Positions 25,036-34,008 of a DNA stretch of 63,078 nucleotides are shown piece after piece. Made by a program: the position numbers and the translations under genes. Position 1 is the stretch's first letter, and the number at the start of each line of letters is the position of its first letter. The DNA comes from Arthrobacter rhombi (lineage in GTDB: Bacteria; Actinomycetota; Actinomycetes; Actinomycetales; Micrococcaceae), in assembly GCF_900163545.1 (NCBI RefSeq), contig NZ_FUHW01000002.1:1-63078 (forward strand). Direction: 5' to 3'. The notes beneath the pieces are model-generated. The model did not search any database. It was not told where the DNA came from and was given only the letters and a program-made list of their open reading frames with translations.

Positions 25036-25788
25036 ATGAGTCCCGTTTCCGGCGCCCGCCCCTTCCTGCTGCTGTCCACCCGCGAGGACCCCGTGGCTGC
25101 CCAGGACGAGGTCCGTGGATTCCTGGCCGCCTCGGGTCTGCCGGCTTCGATGCTGGCCGTGATGGCTCTGGGCGCCTCCCCGCTGCCGGAACCGCTGGAA
25201 CTGGAGGCCTATTCGGGCATCATGCTCGGCGGCGGTCCGTTCAACTCTTCGGATGACCCGGCCCGTAAATCCAAGTCCCAACTACGGGTCGAATCCGAGA
25301 TCTCGGCACTGTTGGACCAGCTCATCGAGCATGACTTCCCGTTTCTGGGCGCCTGCTACGGCATCGGGACCCTGGGGACCCATCAGGGGGGCACCGTGGA
25401 TCGGACCCATTCCGAACCGGTCGGGCTCTCCCATATCGAGCTGACCGAGGCAGGGGCCCGCGATCCGCTCACGGCAGGGTTGCCTCCCGCCTTCGAGGCC
25501 TTCGTCGGGCATAAGGAAGCCGTTTCGACACTGCCCCGGCACGCCGTCCTGTTGGCGACCTCGGGGCCTTGCCCGGTGCAGATGTTCCGGATCGGCACGA
25601 ACCTCTATGCCACCCAGTTCCATCCGGAGCTCGACGGCGACGGGCTGGCCACGCGCATTGCGATCTACCGTGACGCCGGCTATTTCCCTCCCGAGGAGGC
25701 CGGCCCGCTGACCGAGCTCGCCTATGCGGCCGATGTCACCTGGCCGGGCCTGATCCTGCGCAACTTCGTCCAGCGCTACCAGCGTTAG
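25036..25788 (+). CDS. Class I glutamine amidotransferase-like protein
   Basis: 250-residue stand-alone GATase1 domain. The nucleophile is in the elbow [12 protein letters not shown] (near 102-113), and the His-Glu pair is in [13 protein letters not shown] (near 193-205), so the triad is complete. [14 protein letters not shown] forms the oxyanion loop region. Such GMP-synthase-like proteins occur alone in many actinobacteria; some hydrolyse gamma-glutamyl compounds. No synthetase partner is adjacent, so the amide acceptor is unknown. Convergent with the cytochrome b-like gene. Confidence 0.85.
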   Translation: MSPVSGARPFLLLSTREDPVAAQDEVRGFLAASGLPASMLAVMALGASPLPEPLELEAYSGIMLGGGPFNSSDDPARKSKSQLRVESEISALLDQLIEHDFPFLGACYGIGTLGTHQGGTVDRTHSEPVGLSHIELTEAGARDPLTAGLPPAFEAFVGHKEAVSTLPRHAVLLATSGPCPVQMFRIGTNLYATQFHPELDGDGLATRIAIYRDAGYFPPEEAGPLTELAYAADVTWPGLILRNFVQRYQR

Positions 25789-25824
25789 GAGGCCCGGCCG
25801 CCGATGCCCCGCGCCCTCCCCCGG

Positions 25825-26766
25825 CTAGCGCCGGGTGACCTTGCCGGTGAGCTGGGCGACCGGCTGCAGGAACAGTGGCCGGGCGGCGATCCAGCCGGCC
25901 ACCACGATGATCGCCGCGACGACGAAGACCCAGAATCCCACCCAATTGACCGTGTCCTGCCCCTGACTGCTGTACATGTAGTTGAGGTTGCGGCGCATGC
26001 CGGTGGTGAAGACCAACAGCACGTGCACGAAGATGAACACCACGAAGTAGAACATCACCGGCAGGTGAATGGCCCGGGCCAGCAGGACCGGATAATAGCG
26101 ATTGATTTTCCATTGGTTGGACCACACCGAAGACATCCGCAGGCCGGTCACCACCGCCAGCGGGGCGGCAATGAACACGGTGACGAAATAGGCCAGCAGC
26201 TGGATTCCGTTGTAGTTCTGCCAGGCTGATTCCATCGGCCACTCCAGCGATAGGTATTGCAGTCCCGCCGAGAACGCCTGGGGGAAGACGTCCCACCCGG
26301 TCGGAATGATCCGCCTCCAGTGCCCGGTGGAAAAGAGCAGGATGTAGAAGACCACCCCGTTGAGGATCCAGAGCGAGCCCAGGCTGTAGTGCAGCCACAG
26401 GTAGATGCTCATTTTGGCGGGAGGGTTCTGCCGATTGCGGGGGCCTACCGTGCGGGTCCAATAGGCTTCAGGGGTCCGTTGGGTCCGCACCATCCACCCG
26501 GCGCGGATGATCAGGAAAATCAGGAAGAAGTTGAAGAAGTGCTGCCATTGCAGCCACCAGGGAAAACCGTTGGGGGTGTCCGCGGTGGCCGGCGGCTGGC
26601 CCGGGTAGTCCGCCAGGAATTCTCGTCCCGCAGAGCTTCCCAGATACCCTCTGGCGCCCAGGACCGCCGCGGCCAGAACCACGATCACGAGGGGGGATAT
26701 CCAGACCATCTTGAACCATGTGGACTGCCTGAAGCCCGCAACGGTTCGGTTGCTCGAGGTTCTCAT
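25825..26766 (-). CDS. Cytochrome b561/Ni-hydrogenase-b-like membrane protein, last gene of the ETF operon
   Basis: Integral membrane protein of about 313 residues with five to six hydrophobic helices. Histidines inside helices are candidate haem ligands: WQHFFNFFLIFLIIRAG, WLHYSLGSLWIL, ARAIHLPVMFYFVVFIFVHVLL (two). The arrangement is that of cytochrome b/b6-domain proteins (Ni/Fe-hydrogenase and thiosulfate-reductase b subunits), which pass electrons to or from quinone. The start is ambiguous: ATG 26766 sits 4 nt after AGGAG; the longer frame begins at GTG 26784. It lies 57 bp after etfA on the same strand. Its presence suggests a membrane acceptor for ETF electrons; this is inference. Confidence 0.78.
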   Translation of the reverse strand: MRTSSNRTVAGFRQSTWFKMVWISPLVIVVLAAAVLGARGYLGSSAGREFLADYPGQPPATADTPNGFPWWLQWQHFFNFFLIFLIIRAGWMVRTQRTPEAYWTRTVGPRNRQNPPAKMSIYLWLHYSLGSLWILNGVVFYILLFSTGHWRRIIPTGWDVFPQAFSAGLQYLSLEWPMESAWQNYNGIQLLAYFVTVFIAAPLAVVTGLRMSSVWSNQWKINRYYPVLLARAIHLPVMFYFVVFIFVHVLLVFTTGMRRNLNYMYSSQGQDTVNWVGFWVFVVAAIIVVAGWIAARPLFLQPVAQLTGKVTRR

Positions 26767-26823
26767 CATTCTCCTGTCCGCCACACTCAGCCTCCGGCCC
26801 CATGAGGCTACCGGGCCCGAAAC

Positions 26824-27846
26824 TCATCCACCCGAGGACTCCCGCCGCCGTAGTTCGGCGGTGAGAGCCGGCACCACCTGGTGCAGATCACCGATGATGG
26901 CATAGTCGGCCTGGGTGACCATGGGCGCATCGGGATCGGTGTTGATGGCCACGATCATCTTGGCCGACTGGCAGCCGGCCCAATGCTGAACGGCGCCACT
27001 AATCCCGCAGGCAAGGTAGACATCCGGGGAGATCCTGCTGCCTGTCTGGCCGATTTGTTCGTGGTGGGGGCGCCAGCCGAGGCTGGTGACCACCCGGGAT
27101 GCCCCCATGGCGGCCCCCAGCTGCTCCTTCAGTTCGAGCAGGTCATCGAAACCATCGGCGCTGCCCACTCCGCGGCCTGCCCCGACCACTACCCGGGCCC
27201 CGGTCAGCGTCGAGGTGGCATCCGGTGCGCCGGTTTCGACCCGTACGACGGCGGTGACCAGGTCGGCGTCGGAGAGCTCAGGCTCGAATTCATGCCAGGG
27301 CGGCTCGCTGGGCTCCTCGGCGGCCACCGGGTCCACAGCATGCCCGGCGACGGTGATCATCTGCGGGGACCCGTCAAGCCGCATGTGCTCGAACACCGCC
27401 CCACCCATCACCTGGCGCGAGACGATCAGGGGTTCGGTGCCGACGATGCCCACGGCGTTGGCCGCCATCATGGCCCCCGTCCGGGCGGCCATATGGGCCA
27501 GCACCTCGCTGCCGCGCGGGGTGCCTGCGGCGAGGAGGTACTCGGCGGGAAGGGCTCCCAGTGCGGTGGCCCAGGCGGCCGCGCCGTAGCGTTCCAGCCG
27601 TTCGCCGGTGGCATGGTGAATGGAACGCACTGAGTGTTCAGCTAATTGCGTCGACAGCCGTTCCTTCACCCGCTGCGCCGTCTGGGCACCGGTGGGCGAT
27701 GCTTCGCCGGCGCCCAGGGGGCCCACGACCAGGGCCTCCACGGTTTCGTCGCCGAGTCTGCCGGCCAATTCTCGTGCGAAGGTCAGGGTTTCCAGCGAGG
27801 TGAGGGTGGCCCCGCTGTTGTCGGTTTCCACGAGGACGAGAATCAT
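26824..27846 (-). CDS. etfA: Electron transfer flavoprotein alpha subunit
   Basis: FAD-binding ETF subunit of 340 residues, accepting electrons from dehydrogenases. The C-terminal FAD domain is well conserved: ARVVVGAGRGVGS, ASRVVTSLGW, QIGQTGSRISPDVYLACGIS, GAVQHWAGC and VAINTDPDAPMVTQADYAII followed by GDLHQVVPAL. The N-terminal domain (ETDNSGATLTSLETLTFARE) is typical. Starts within the etfB stop (4-bp overlap). It is transcribed after the dimethylglycine-oxidase-like gene, so ETF is probably that enzyme's dedicated acceptor and might also serve the nearby acyl-CoA dehydrogenase. Confidence 0.95.
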   Translation of the reverse strand: MILVLVETDNSGATLTSLETLTFARELAGRLGDETVEALVVGPLGAGEASPTGAQTAQRVKERLSTQLAEHSVRSIHHATGERLERYGAAAWATALGALPAEYLLAAGTPRGSEVLAHMAARTGAMMAANAVGIVGTEPLIVSRQVMGGAVFEHMRLDGSPQMITVAGHAVDPVAAEEPSEPPWHEFEPELSDADLVTAVVRVETGAPDATSTLTGARVVVGAGRGVGSADGFDDLLELKEQLGAAMGASRVVTSLGWRPHHEQIGQTGSRISPDVYLACGISGAVQHWAGCQSAKMIVAINTDPDAPMVTQADYAIIGDLHQVVPALTAELRRRESSGG

Positions 27847-28607
27847 CGGTTCAACACCCCGCTGGCGGCGAGCACCTCGACGAGTGCCGGGACGGCATCG
27901 GGCCCCTCACCCAGGATCTGGACGGTGCTGGGTTTCGCCGGTGGCAACGTGAGTCGGATCCGGCCGGAGCCGACCGGTTCAATGTGGGAGTCCTTGCGGT
28001 CGATGGTCAATCTCTTGGCCTTGATCCGTCCCCGGATCGACGGATATCGCGGTTCCACTCCTCCCTCCTGCACGGCGATCACCGCAGGCAAAGGGACCTC
28101 GAACACGTCGGTCCCCTGTGGTCCTGCCCCTCGGGCCTGGACCGAGGAGCCGTGGATTTCCGCGGTATTGATCCCCGTCAGGACCGGCCTCTCGAGGGCG
28201 TATCCGAGCCGGACGCCGACCTGGAAGTCGCCGGTATCGGCGGCATCGTTGCCGACCAGGATCAGGTCGTAGGTGGTCTCCGAAGCCCTGACTTCAGCAG
28301 CGATCGTCGCCGCCACATCCGCTGGGCCGTAGGTTTCGGGGTCCACGGTGATCAGGGTGGCCGCACCTGCCCCCAGCGCCACCGCGTGCCGGAGCTGTTC
28401 TGCCGCCTCGGCGGTGCCGATGCTCAGGACCCTGACGTCTCCGCCCGTGTCCGCCGCCAGTCCGACGCCGAGTTCGATCGCGCATTCGTCATGCTCGCTG
28501 AGCGTATAGCCGACATGGCGGGCGTCGATGCTGCGAGCGTCCTGGCTCAAGAGGATTTCGCCCGAGGTTTCCGGGACCCGTTTAATGCAGACCAATACAT
28601 TGACCAT
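27843..28607 (-). CDS. etfB: Electron transfer flavoprotein beta subunit
   Basis: Partner subunit of ETF, 254 residues. It begins VNVLVCIKRVPETSGE and contains the AMP-type nucleotide-binding segment (DLILVGNDAADTGDFQVGVR) and the family signature LPAVIAVQEGGVEPRYPSIR followed by GRIKAKR. Located 2 bp after the oxidase gene and overlapping etfA by 4 bp. Confidence 0.95.
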   Translation of the reverse strand: MVNVLVCIKRVPETSGEILLSQDARSIDARHVGYTLSEHDECAIELGVGLAADTGGDVRVLSIGTAEAAEQLRHAVALGAGAATLITVDPETYGPADVAATIAAEVRASETTYDLILVGNDAADTGDFQVGVRLGYALERPVLTGINTAEIHGSSVQARGAGPQGTDVFEVPLPAVIAVQEGGVEPRYPSIRGRIKAKRLTIDRKDSHIEPVGSGRIRLTLPPAKPSTVQILGEGPDAVPALVEVLAASGVLNR

Positions 28608-28609
28608 CT

Positions 28610-31126
28610 TCAGCTCCTGATCCTGAGGTTCTCGGGGTCGAATAGCGGGGTCGCATCGGTGGCCGCCACGGTGGCCGGATAGGAGCGGCCCAGGTAGTTC
28701 ACGGCCAGTCGGGTTCCGATGCGGGCCTGCGCGGGAGGAAGGAAGGACATCAGCAGGTGCACGCCCAGTGATGGCGCCGATCCTGCCGAGGTGACATAGG
28801 AGCTACGCCCGTGCCCGTCGAGCAGTGGTTCGCCTTCGGGGCCGGTGACCGCTTCGCCGCCGAGCATGTAACGGGAAATGCCCTCGCCGTCCCGGTGATC
28901 CTCCACCTGCAGCGTGCACAGGACCCGCAGCGGCGTTTCCGACCGCTGACGCAGATATGCCTCGCGGCCGATGAACTCCTCGGTCTTCGCCCGCGGACGC
29001 ATCATTCCGGTCTCCACGATGGTCCGCTCCGCGTCCAGTTCCGCACCGAACGCCCGGTACCCCTTCTCCATCCGGCCGGTGGTCCCGTAGACGCCGTTGC
29101 CCACCGGCACCAGACCATCCTCGCGTCCGGCCTCGGCCAACAGCGACCAGAGACGGGCCCCTTGCTCCATCGGCACATAGAGTTCCCACCCCAGTTCACC
29201 GACGTAGGAGATCCGTGAGGCGTGAACGACCAGCGGACCCGCTTCCAGGTTTTGGCAGTGGGCGAATTTGAAGCCCTCGGACGAAATATCCGAGTCGGTG
29301 ATCCGTCCGAGGATGTCTCTGGCCCGCGGACCCCAGAGGCCGATGGTGGTCAGTTCGGAGGTGCGATCGACAACGTGGGTGGTCCTCGGATCCGGTCGCC
29401 GGTCGGAGAACCATTTGCGGTCGATGTTCCCGCTCCCGCCACCGGTGACCACCCTGAAGTGGCCCTCGCCCAGGCGCATGATGGTCAGGTCAGCACGAAA
29501 ACCACCGCGAGCGTCCAACACCGGGGTGTAGATGACCCGCCCCACCGCCACATCCATTTGGGCCACCGCCACCTTTTGCACGGTGTCCAGGGCCCCGGGT
29601 CCCACGACGTCGAAGATGGCGAAGGCTGAGAGGTCGACCATTCCGGCGCGCTCGCGCATCGCCAGATGCTCGGCGTTGATGATGGGTGACCACCAGCGGG
29701 AGTCCCATTCGGCACTCCGGTCCATGACCGCCTCGCCGTATTCGGCCAGCAACGGAGCGTTGGAGGCGTACCATTGCGGTCGCTCCCAGCCGGCGGCCTC
29801 GAAGAAGGTGGCCCCGAGTTCCGTTTCGGCGGGGTGCATCGGCGCGAGACGGATATTGCGGTTGCTGAGCCATTGTTCGCCCGGGTGCACGATGCCGTAG
29901 GTCTTGTTGAAGCCTTCCTCGACCCGGGCCTTCACGTGGGTCCGCGTGCGTTGGTTCGGGTAGAACCGGGCGATGTCCGAGGTGTGCGTATCGTATTCCG
30001 GCGTGCCGGTGGTCATCCACTCGGCGATCATCCGTCCAACACCGGGGCCCTCCTTGACCCAGACGGCGGCTGCGGACCACAGTCCTGCCACCTCGGGGGT
30101 TTCACCCAACAACGGGGCACCATCGGGGGTCAGCGAGAGCAGCCCGTTGATCGCGTACCGGATTTCCACCTCGGGGTTGCCCAGAATATCGGGCATCAAT
30201 TCCAAGGCCTGCTCCAGTTGCAGATCGAAATCGTCTTCCGTGAAGGGCATTTCGGTGGGCGAGAGTTTGGACTGGGCGATGGAGGGGATGTCTTCGGCGT
30301 CGTGCAGGATGGGCCGGTGTGCGTAGGAGCCGATCTCCAGGTCACCGCCGTGCTGGCGTTCATAGCAGCCGGTGTCCATGTCACGGATGATGGGGAAGGA
30401 AATTTCTCCGCTGGTGCCGGCGAACTGCGGAACCGGCCCGACGCTGATCATCTGGTGGACGGTGGGGCTCAAGGGGATGGAGGCCCCGGCCATCCGGGCC
30501 AGTTTCGGTGACCAGACTCCGCAGGCAATGACGACGGTGTCGGTTTCGATGGTTCCGGCGTCGGTATGCACGCGGCGAATCCGCCCGGCCTCGACATCCA
30601 TGCCCGTCACCTCCACCGTGGCGCAGACCTGCAGCGCGTCAAGCCCCATGGCCGCCTCACGCATCAACGTGCCGGCCCCTTGGGAATCAACGACGCCGAC
30701 CCCCGGGGACCAGAAGGCGCCGCGGATGACCGAGGGCTCGAGATATGGGACGCGTTCGACCACCGCTTCGGGTGAGACCATCTCCGATTCAAGGCCCCAG
30801 GCCCGGGCCGAGGTCAAGCGTCGGTAGAGCTCTTGCATCCGCTCCTCGGTGCGGGCAACTTCGAACCCGCCGGATTGCGTGAAGACGCCGAGGTCCTTGT
30901 ACTGGCGGATACTGTCGGCCGTCAGATCGGTGATTTCCCGTGAGTGGTCCACCGGGAACAGAAAGTTTGAGGCGTGCCCGGTGGAACCCCCCGGATTCGG
31001 CATCGGCCCTTTATCGAGTTGGACGATATCCCGCCAACCCAGCCGGGCCAGGTGGTGAACGATGGAATTTCCCACGATTCCGGCTCCGATGACAACTACC
31101 CGTGCACTCGCGGGAACCCTACTCAT
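28610..31126 (-). CDS. Dimethylglycine/sarcosine oxidase-dehydrogenase family flavoprotein (FAD plus GcvT-type folate domain)
   Basis: Large two-part enzyme, 838 residues, close in length and layout to Arthrobacter globiformis dimethylglycine oxidase (about 830). Residues 1-390 form a DAO-type FAD domain: ARVVVIGAGIVGNSIVHHLA, then GGSTGHASNFLF, where His51 aligns with the covalent-FAD histidine of the family. Residues about 440-830 form an aminomethyltransferase (GcvT) domain with ISYVGELGWELYVPMEQGAR and MEKGYRAFGAELDAERT, which in relatives moves the methylene group to tetrahydrofolate. Translationally coupled to etfB and etfA, which points to a dehydrogenase using ETF rather than an oxygen-using oxidase. 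The substrate may be dimethylglycine, sarcosine or a related N-methyl compound. Confidence 0.9.
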   Translation of the reverse strand: MSRVPASARVVVIGAGIVGNSIVHHLARLGWRDIVQLDKGPMPNPGGSTGHASNFLFPVDHSREITDLTADSIRQYKDLGVFTQSGGFEVARTEERMQELYRRLTSARAWGLESEMVSPEAVVERVPYLEPSVIRGAFWSPGVGVVDSQGAGTLMREAAMGLDALQVCATVEVTGMDVEAGRIRRVHTDAGTIETDTVVIACGVWSPKLARMAGASIPLSPTVHQMISVGPVPQFAGTSGEISFPIIRDMDTGCYERQHGGDLEIGSYAHRPILHDAEDIPSIAQSKLSPTEMPFTEDDFDLQLEQALELMPDILGNPEVEIRYAINGLLSLTPDGAPLLGETPEVAGLWSAAAVWVKEGPGVGRMIAEWMTTGTPEYDTHTSDIARFYPNQRTRTHVKARVEEGFNKTYGIVHPGEQWLSNRNIRLAPMHPAETELGATFFEAAGWERPQWYASNAPLLAEYGEAVMDRSAEWDSRWWSPIINAEHLAMRERAGMVDLSAFAIFDVVGPGALDTVQKVAVAQMDVAVGRVIYTPVLDARGGFRADLTIMRLGEGHFRVVTGGGSGNIDRKWFSDRRPDPRTTHVVDRTSELTTIGLWGPRARDILGRITDSDISSEGFKFAHCQNLEAGPLVVHASRISYVGELGWELYVPMEQGARLWSLLAEAGREDGLVPVGNGVYGTTGRMEKGYRAFGAELDAERTIVETGMMRPRAKTEEFIGREAYLRQRSETPLRVLCTLQVEDHRDGEGISRYMLGGEAVTGPEGEPLLDGHGRSSYVTSAGSAPSLGVHLLMSFLPPAQARIGTRLAVNYLGRSYPATVAATDATPLFDPENLRIRS

Positions 31127-31282
31127 GACGCCACCTCAATTTGCCATCGATTCATGACGCGGCGGGCACTTCGATCAACCGCGGTGGAACCGCCGTAGCT
31201 GAACCATTGCGCGTTTGCCGGTCGCCGTCAAGGGTGAAGGGCGGCTCAACAAAAAGCGTGCTGCCGGGGCCCGCTCACGGCC

Positions 31283-31903
31283 TCAGGTTCGGGTGTTCCT
31301 CCGTTTGGGTGCTTCGGCAAAGCCCGGCTGGGCATACGGGGCTTGCCCGCGTTCGAGCATGGCCACGAATTCGGCGATCTTGCGGGTTTTGGACTCCTCA
31401 CGTTTGAGTGTGTGGATCCGGTAGTACAGCGCGTAGCGGTTGGTGCTGTTCAGTCTCGCGTAGGCCATGCCAGCCGCGGGATTTGCGTCCAACGCGGCGG
31501 ATAGCTCCTCGGAGGGCTTGGCTGTCGCCTGACCGACATAGGCGCTGTCCCAGCGTCCATCAGCGCGTGCCGCTTCGACTTCGGCCATCCCTGCGGGGGC
31601 CATCCGTCCTGCTCCCACCAGCCGATCCACGAGTCCGACGTTGATGGCCGACCAGGCGCTGCCGGACCGGCGCGGGGTGAAGCGCAGCAGGTAGCTGCCT
31701 TCATCGCGGCGACCTGCCTGTCCGTCGATCCACCCGAAGCACAGGGCCTCGTCGAGCGCAGCCGCCCGGGTCAACGTCGTCGTCTTCCCGCCCTGTTTAT
31801 GCAGGACTAGCCGCACCCCCGCGGCCTCGGTGTGATGCTCGGCCAGCCATTCGCGCCACACGGCGGCATCGGGGACCAGAAGTTCGGGCAGGGTGATCGC
31901 CAT
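31283..31903 (-). CDS. YdeI/OmpD-associated family protein
   Basis: 206-residue cytosolic protein. The N-terminal half has the family features WREWLAEHH and [20 protein letters not shown] followed by [21 protein letters not shown]; the C-terminal half has [36 protein letters not shown] and a basic tail. E. coli YdeI has been tied to antimicrobial-peptide or acid resistance, but the biochemistry is unknown. It is divergent from the RHH/VOC pair. An inverted repeat lies in the intergenic region. Confidence 0.85.
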   Translation of the reverse strand: MAITLPELLVPDAAVWREWLAEHHTEAAGVRLVLHKQGGKTTTLTRAAALDEALCFGWIDGQAGRRDEGSYLLRFTPRRSGSAWSAINVGLVDRLVGAGRMAPAGMAEVEAARADGRWDSAYVGQATAKPSEELSAALDANPAAGMAYARLNSTNRYALYYRIHTLKREESKTRKIAEFVAMLERGQAPYAQPGFAEAPKRRNTRT

Positions 31904-31944
31904 GCGCCCAGTTCAGCAGGTCCGGACACCAAGGTCTATACGCA

Positions 31945-31965
31945 AGCAATCTACTTTGCTAGCAT
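31945..31965 (+). promoter_or_regulatory. Promoter with inverted repeat for the RHH/VOC operon
   Basis: AGCAA-N6-TTGCT (31945-31960) is a perfect inverted repeat whose last base is the first base of a TAGCAT -10 hexamer (31960-31965), 7 nt before the ATG at 31973. This is where a ribbon-helix-helix autorepressor would bind. Confidence 0.4.
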
Positions 31966-31972
31966 CCTAATT

Positions 31973-32131
31973 ATGTCTGCTGAAGCAACCCCGGATCCGG
32001 ACCGAAAGATCCAATTCAACGTCTACCTGCCCGCAGGGCTGGTACGGGAAATCAAACATGCCGCCATCGACGCCGAAACCTCCCTCTCGGCCTATGTTGC
32101 CGCGGCGCTGGCCGAACACCTGAAGGAGTAG
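31973..32131 (+). CDS. Small ribbon-helix-helix (CopG-like) protein
   Basis: 52-residue protein beginning [20 protein letters not shown]. The pattern beta strand (KIQFNVYLP), helix ([14 protein letters not shown]), helix ([16 protein letters not shown]) is that of ribbon-helix-helix DNA-binding proteins. It overlaps or abuts the VOC gene (its stop is 5 bp before that ATG), so the two are co-translated. No toxin-like partner is apparent. It may repress its own operon through the inverted repeat just upstream. Confidence 0.7.
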   Translation: MSAEATPDPDRKIQFNVYLPAGLVREIKHAAIDAETSLSAYVAAALAEHLKE

Positions 32132-32136
32132 TGCTC

Positions 32137-32865
32137 ATGCTGCGCGTGACCCCCATCCACTTCACCGACCACCTCGGGTCATGGACCTCCCTGCTCGAGG
32201 CCCTCGGCCTCGTCCATGCCGTGAACTCGGACGGCTGGCATGAATTCGACTCCGCCTCCGGCAGGGTCCGACTCCACGCCACCGATGCCGATCATCCCTC
32301 AGGCACCACACTGCTGTCCTTCGAGGTCGGTGACCTGGACGAATTCACCCGGCGCACCCGCGAGGCAGGCACCGCCGTGGTGATGACCGAAGAAGGCCAT
32401 GGCAGCACCGCGACCATCACCGGCCCCGATGGCCTCTCCTTCCCCGTCACCGCCCAGTCGCCCCGCCCCGAGCCCGCACAGGCCGACCCGGCGCTGCAGG
32501 TGCTCGTGCTGTGGATGACACCGGAACCGCAGGGTCCTGCCGAAACCCTGCGCAATATCGGCGCACGCCCCCAGATCGCCAGCGATAGCGGAGGCTGGGT
32601 CCAGTTCCGGGCCAAGAACGGAGGCCTGGTCGCCACGCATTCCGGCACCCGGGCCTTCGCCACGCTCAGCTTCGAGTACGACGACGATGCCGAGGTCCTG
32701 CTCACCCGGCTACAAACCGCGGGGCTGGGGGCGAGTCTGGTCGACGAGTCCTATGGACGCACCGTGTTGGTGGAGCACCCGGACGGCGGAGAGCCGATCT
32801 GGATCAACGAGGCCCAACAGGATCTCTACGGTTACCACCGGCTCGCCGGGGCAGGCGGGGAATAG
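32137..32865 (+). CDS. Two-domain VOC (glyoxalase/bleomycin-resistance fold) protein
   Basis: 242-residue protein made of two vicinal-oxygen-chelate halves (about 1-115 and 120-240). Each half shows the beta-alpha-beta-beta-beta pattern (VTPIHFTDHLGSWTSLLEAL; RTVLVEHPDGGEPIWINEAQ). Metal ligands are not clearly conserved, so catalytic activity is uncertain. The start is the ATG at 32137 with AAGGAG 8 nt upstream; the GTG at 32131 overlaps the previous stop and is too close to the ribosome binding site. Coupled to the RHH regulator. Confidence 0.78.
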   Translation: MLRVTPIHFTDHLGSWTSLLEALGLVHAVNSDGWHEFDSASGRVRLHATDADHPSGTTLLSFEVGDLDEFTRRTREAGTAVVMTEEGHGSTATITGPDGLSFPVTAQSPRPEPAQADPALQVLVLWMTPEPQGPAETLRNIGARPQIASDSGGWVQFRAKNGGLVATHSGTRAFATLSFEYDDDAEVLLTRLQTAGLGASLVDESYGRTVLVEHPDGGEPIWINEAQQDLYGYHRLAGAGGE

Positions 32866-32894
32866 CCCCGGGGCGGCCATCGTTATTTGCCGAT

Positions 32895-34001
32895 GTGATC
32901 CGACTTTTTGAGCCCGTGACCCTGAACGCCCCGACCGGCCCGGGCCTGATCCTGCGCAACCGTGCCGTCCTCGCACCCATGTGCCAGTATTCGGTCACCG
33001 CGAAGGACGGTATTGCGCAGGCCTGGCATCAGGTGCATCTGGGGTCTCGGGCCGTCGGCGGATTCGGGCTGGTCTTCACCGAAGCCACCGCCGTTTCCCC
33101 CGAAGGACGCATCTCCGATCAGGACACCGGGATCTGGAACGACGCCCAGCGCGACGCCTGGGCCCCGATCGTTGATTTCATCCATGCCCACGGTGCCGCA
33201 GCGGGGATCCAGCTAGCTCACGCCGGTGCCAAGGCTTCAACCTACCCCGCGCTTCCGGCGGCGGCCGGCCGCGGCACGATCCCGGTGGCGGAGGGCGGCT
33301 GGACCACCGTGGCCCCCTCCGTCACCGACGTCCACGGGCTGGACGCGCCAACGAAAATGACGGTCGAGCAGATCCGGTCATCGCTGGAGGACTGGACAGC
33401 AGCCGCCCGACGGGCGGACGAAGCAGGCTTCGACATCATCCAGCTTCACGGCGCCCACGGCTACCTCATCCACCAGTTCCTCTCCCCGTTGACCAATCAA
33501 CGCACCGACGAATACGGCGGCAGCTTCGAGAACCGGACGCGGTACGCTCGCGAGGTCATCGCCGCGGTCCGTGCCGTCTGGCCGGCGGAGAAGGTCTTGG
33601 GGATCCGGCTCTCCGGTGAGGACTGGGTCTCCGGCGGCTGGCGAATTGCCGATACGGTCCGCTTCGTCCGCGTGGCCCGCGAACTGGGCGTCAGCGCCTT
33701 CGACCTCTCCAGCGGTGGTATCGGCCCCTTCCACGGCCCCAGCGGCCCGGGGTACCAGGTCGGACTGGCCACAGCAGTCAAGGAGGCACTGACCGGCACG
33801 GACTCATTCGTGAGCGCCGTCGGGATGATCACGACGGCACAGCAGGCCGAGCAGCTCCTGGTCTCCGGACAGGCCGACGGGGTCAGCATCGGCCGGGCAG
33901 CACTGGTCGAACCCTACTGGCCGGCCATCGCGGCCCGGGACCTGGGCATGGATCGCGAAGCCATTCCGCGGCCCCCACAGTATTTCCGTGCCGGCTGGTA
34001 G
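32895..34001 (+). CDS. Old yellow enzyme family NADH:flavin oxidoreductase (YqjM-like)
   Basis: FMN ene-reductase of 368 residues that reduces activated C=C bonds with NAD(P)H. APMCQYSVTAKDG carries the thermophilic-like OYE cysteine (Cys near residue 30). GIQLAHAGAKAS, the FDIIQLHGAHGYLIHQFLSP catalytic His pair, TNQRTDEYGGSFENRTR, and RLSGEDWVSGGW complete the signature. The start is the GTG at 32895, 6 nt after a TTATTT hexamer. It may act on quinones, xenobiotics or nitro compounds; its neighbours give no pathway. Confidence 0.92.
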   Translation: MIRLFEPVTLNAPTGPGLILRNRAVLAPMCQYSVTAKDGIAQAWHQVHLGSRAVGGFGLVFTEATAVSPEGRISDQDTGIWNDAQRDAWAPIVDFIHAHGAAAGIQLAHAGAKASTYPALPAAAGRGTIPVAEGGWTTVAPSVTDVHGLDAPTKMTVEQIRSSLEDWTAAARRADEAGFDIIQLHGAHGYLIHQFLSPLTNQRTDEYGGSFENRTRYAREVIAAVRAVWPAEKVLGIRLSGEDWVSGGWRIADTVRFVRVARELGVSAFDLSSGGIGPFHGPSGPGYQVGLATAVKEALTGTDSFVSAVGMITTAQQAEQLLVSGQADGVSIGRAALVEPYWPAIAARDLGMDREAIPRPPQYFRAGW

Positions 34002-34008
34002 ATGCCTT

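Noticed and set aside
24142..25281. 379-residue SDR start
   Set aside because: The extra N-terminal part overlaps the promoter region and the divergent amidotransferase gene; a good ribosome binding site marks ATG 24921.
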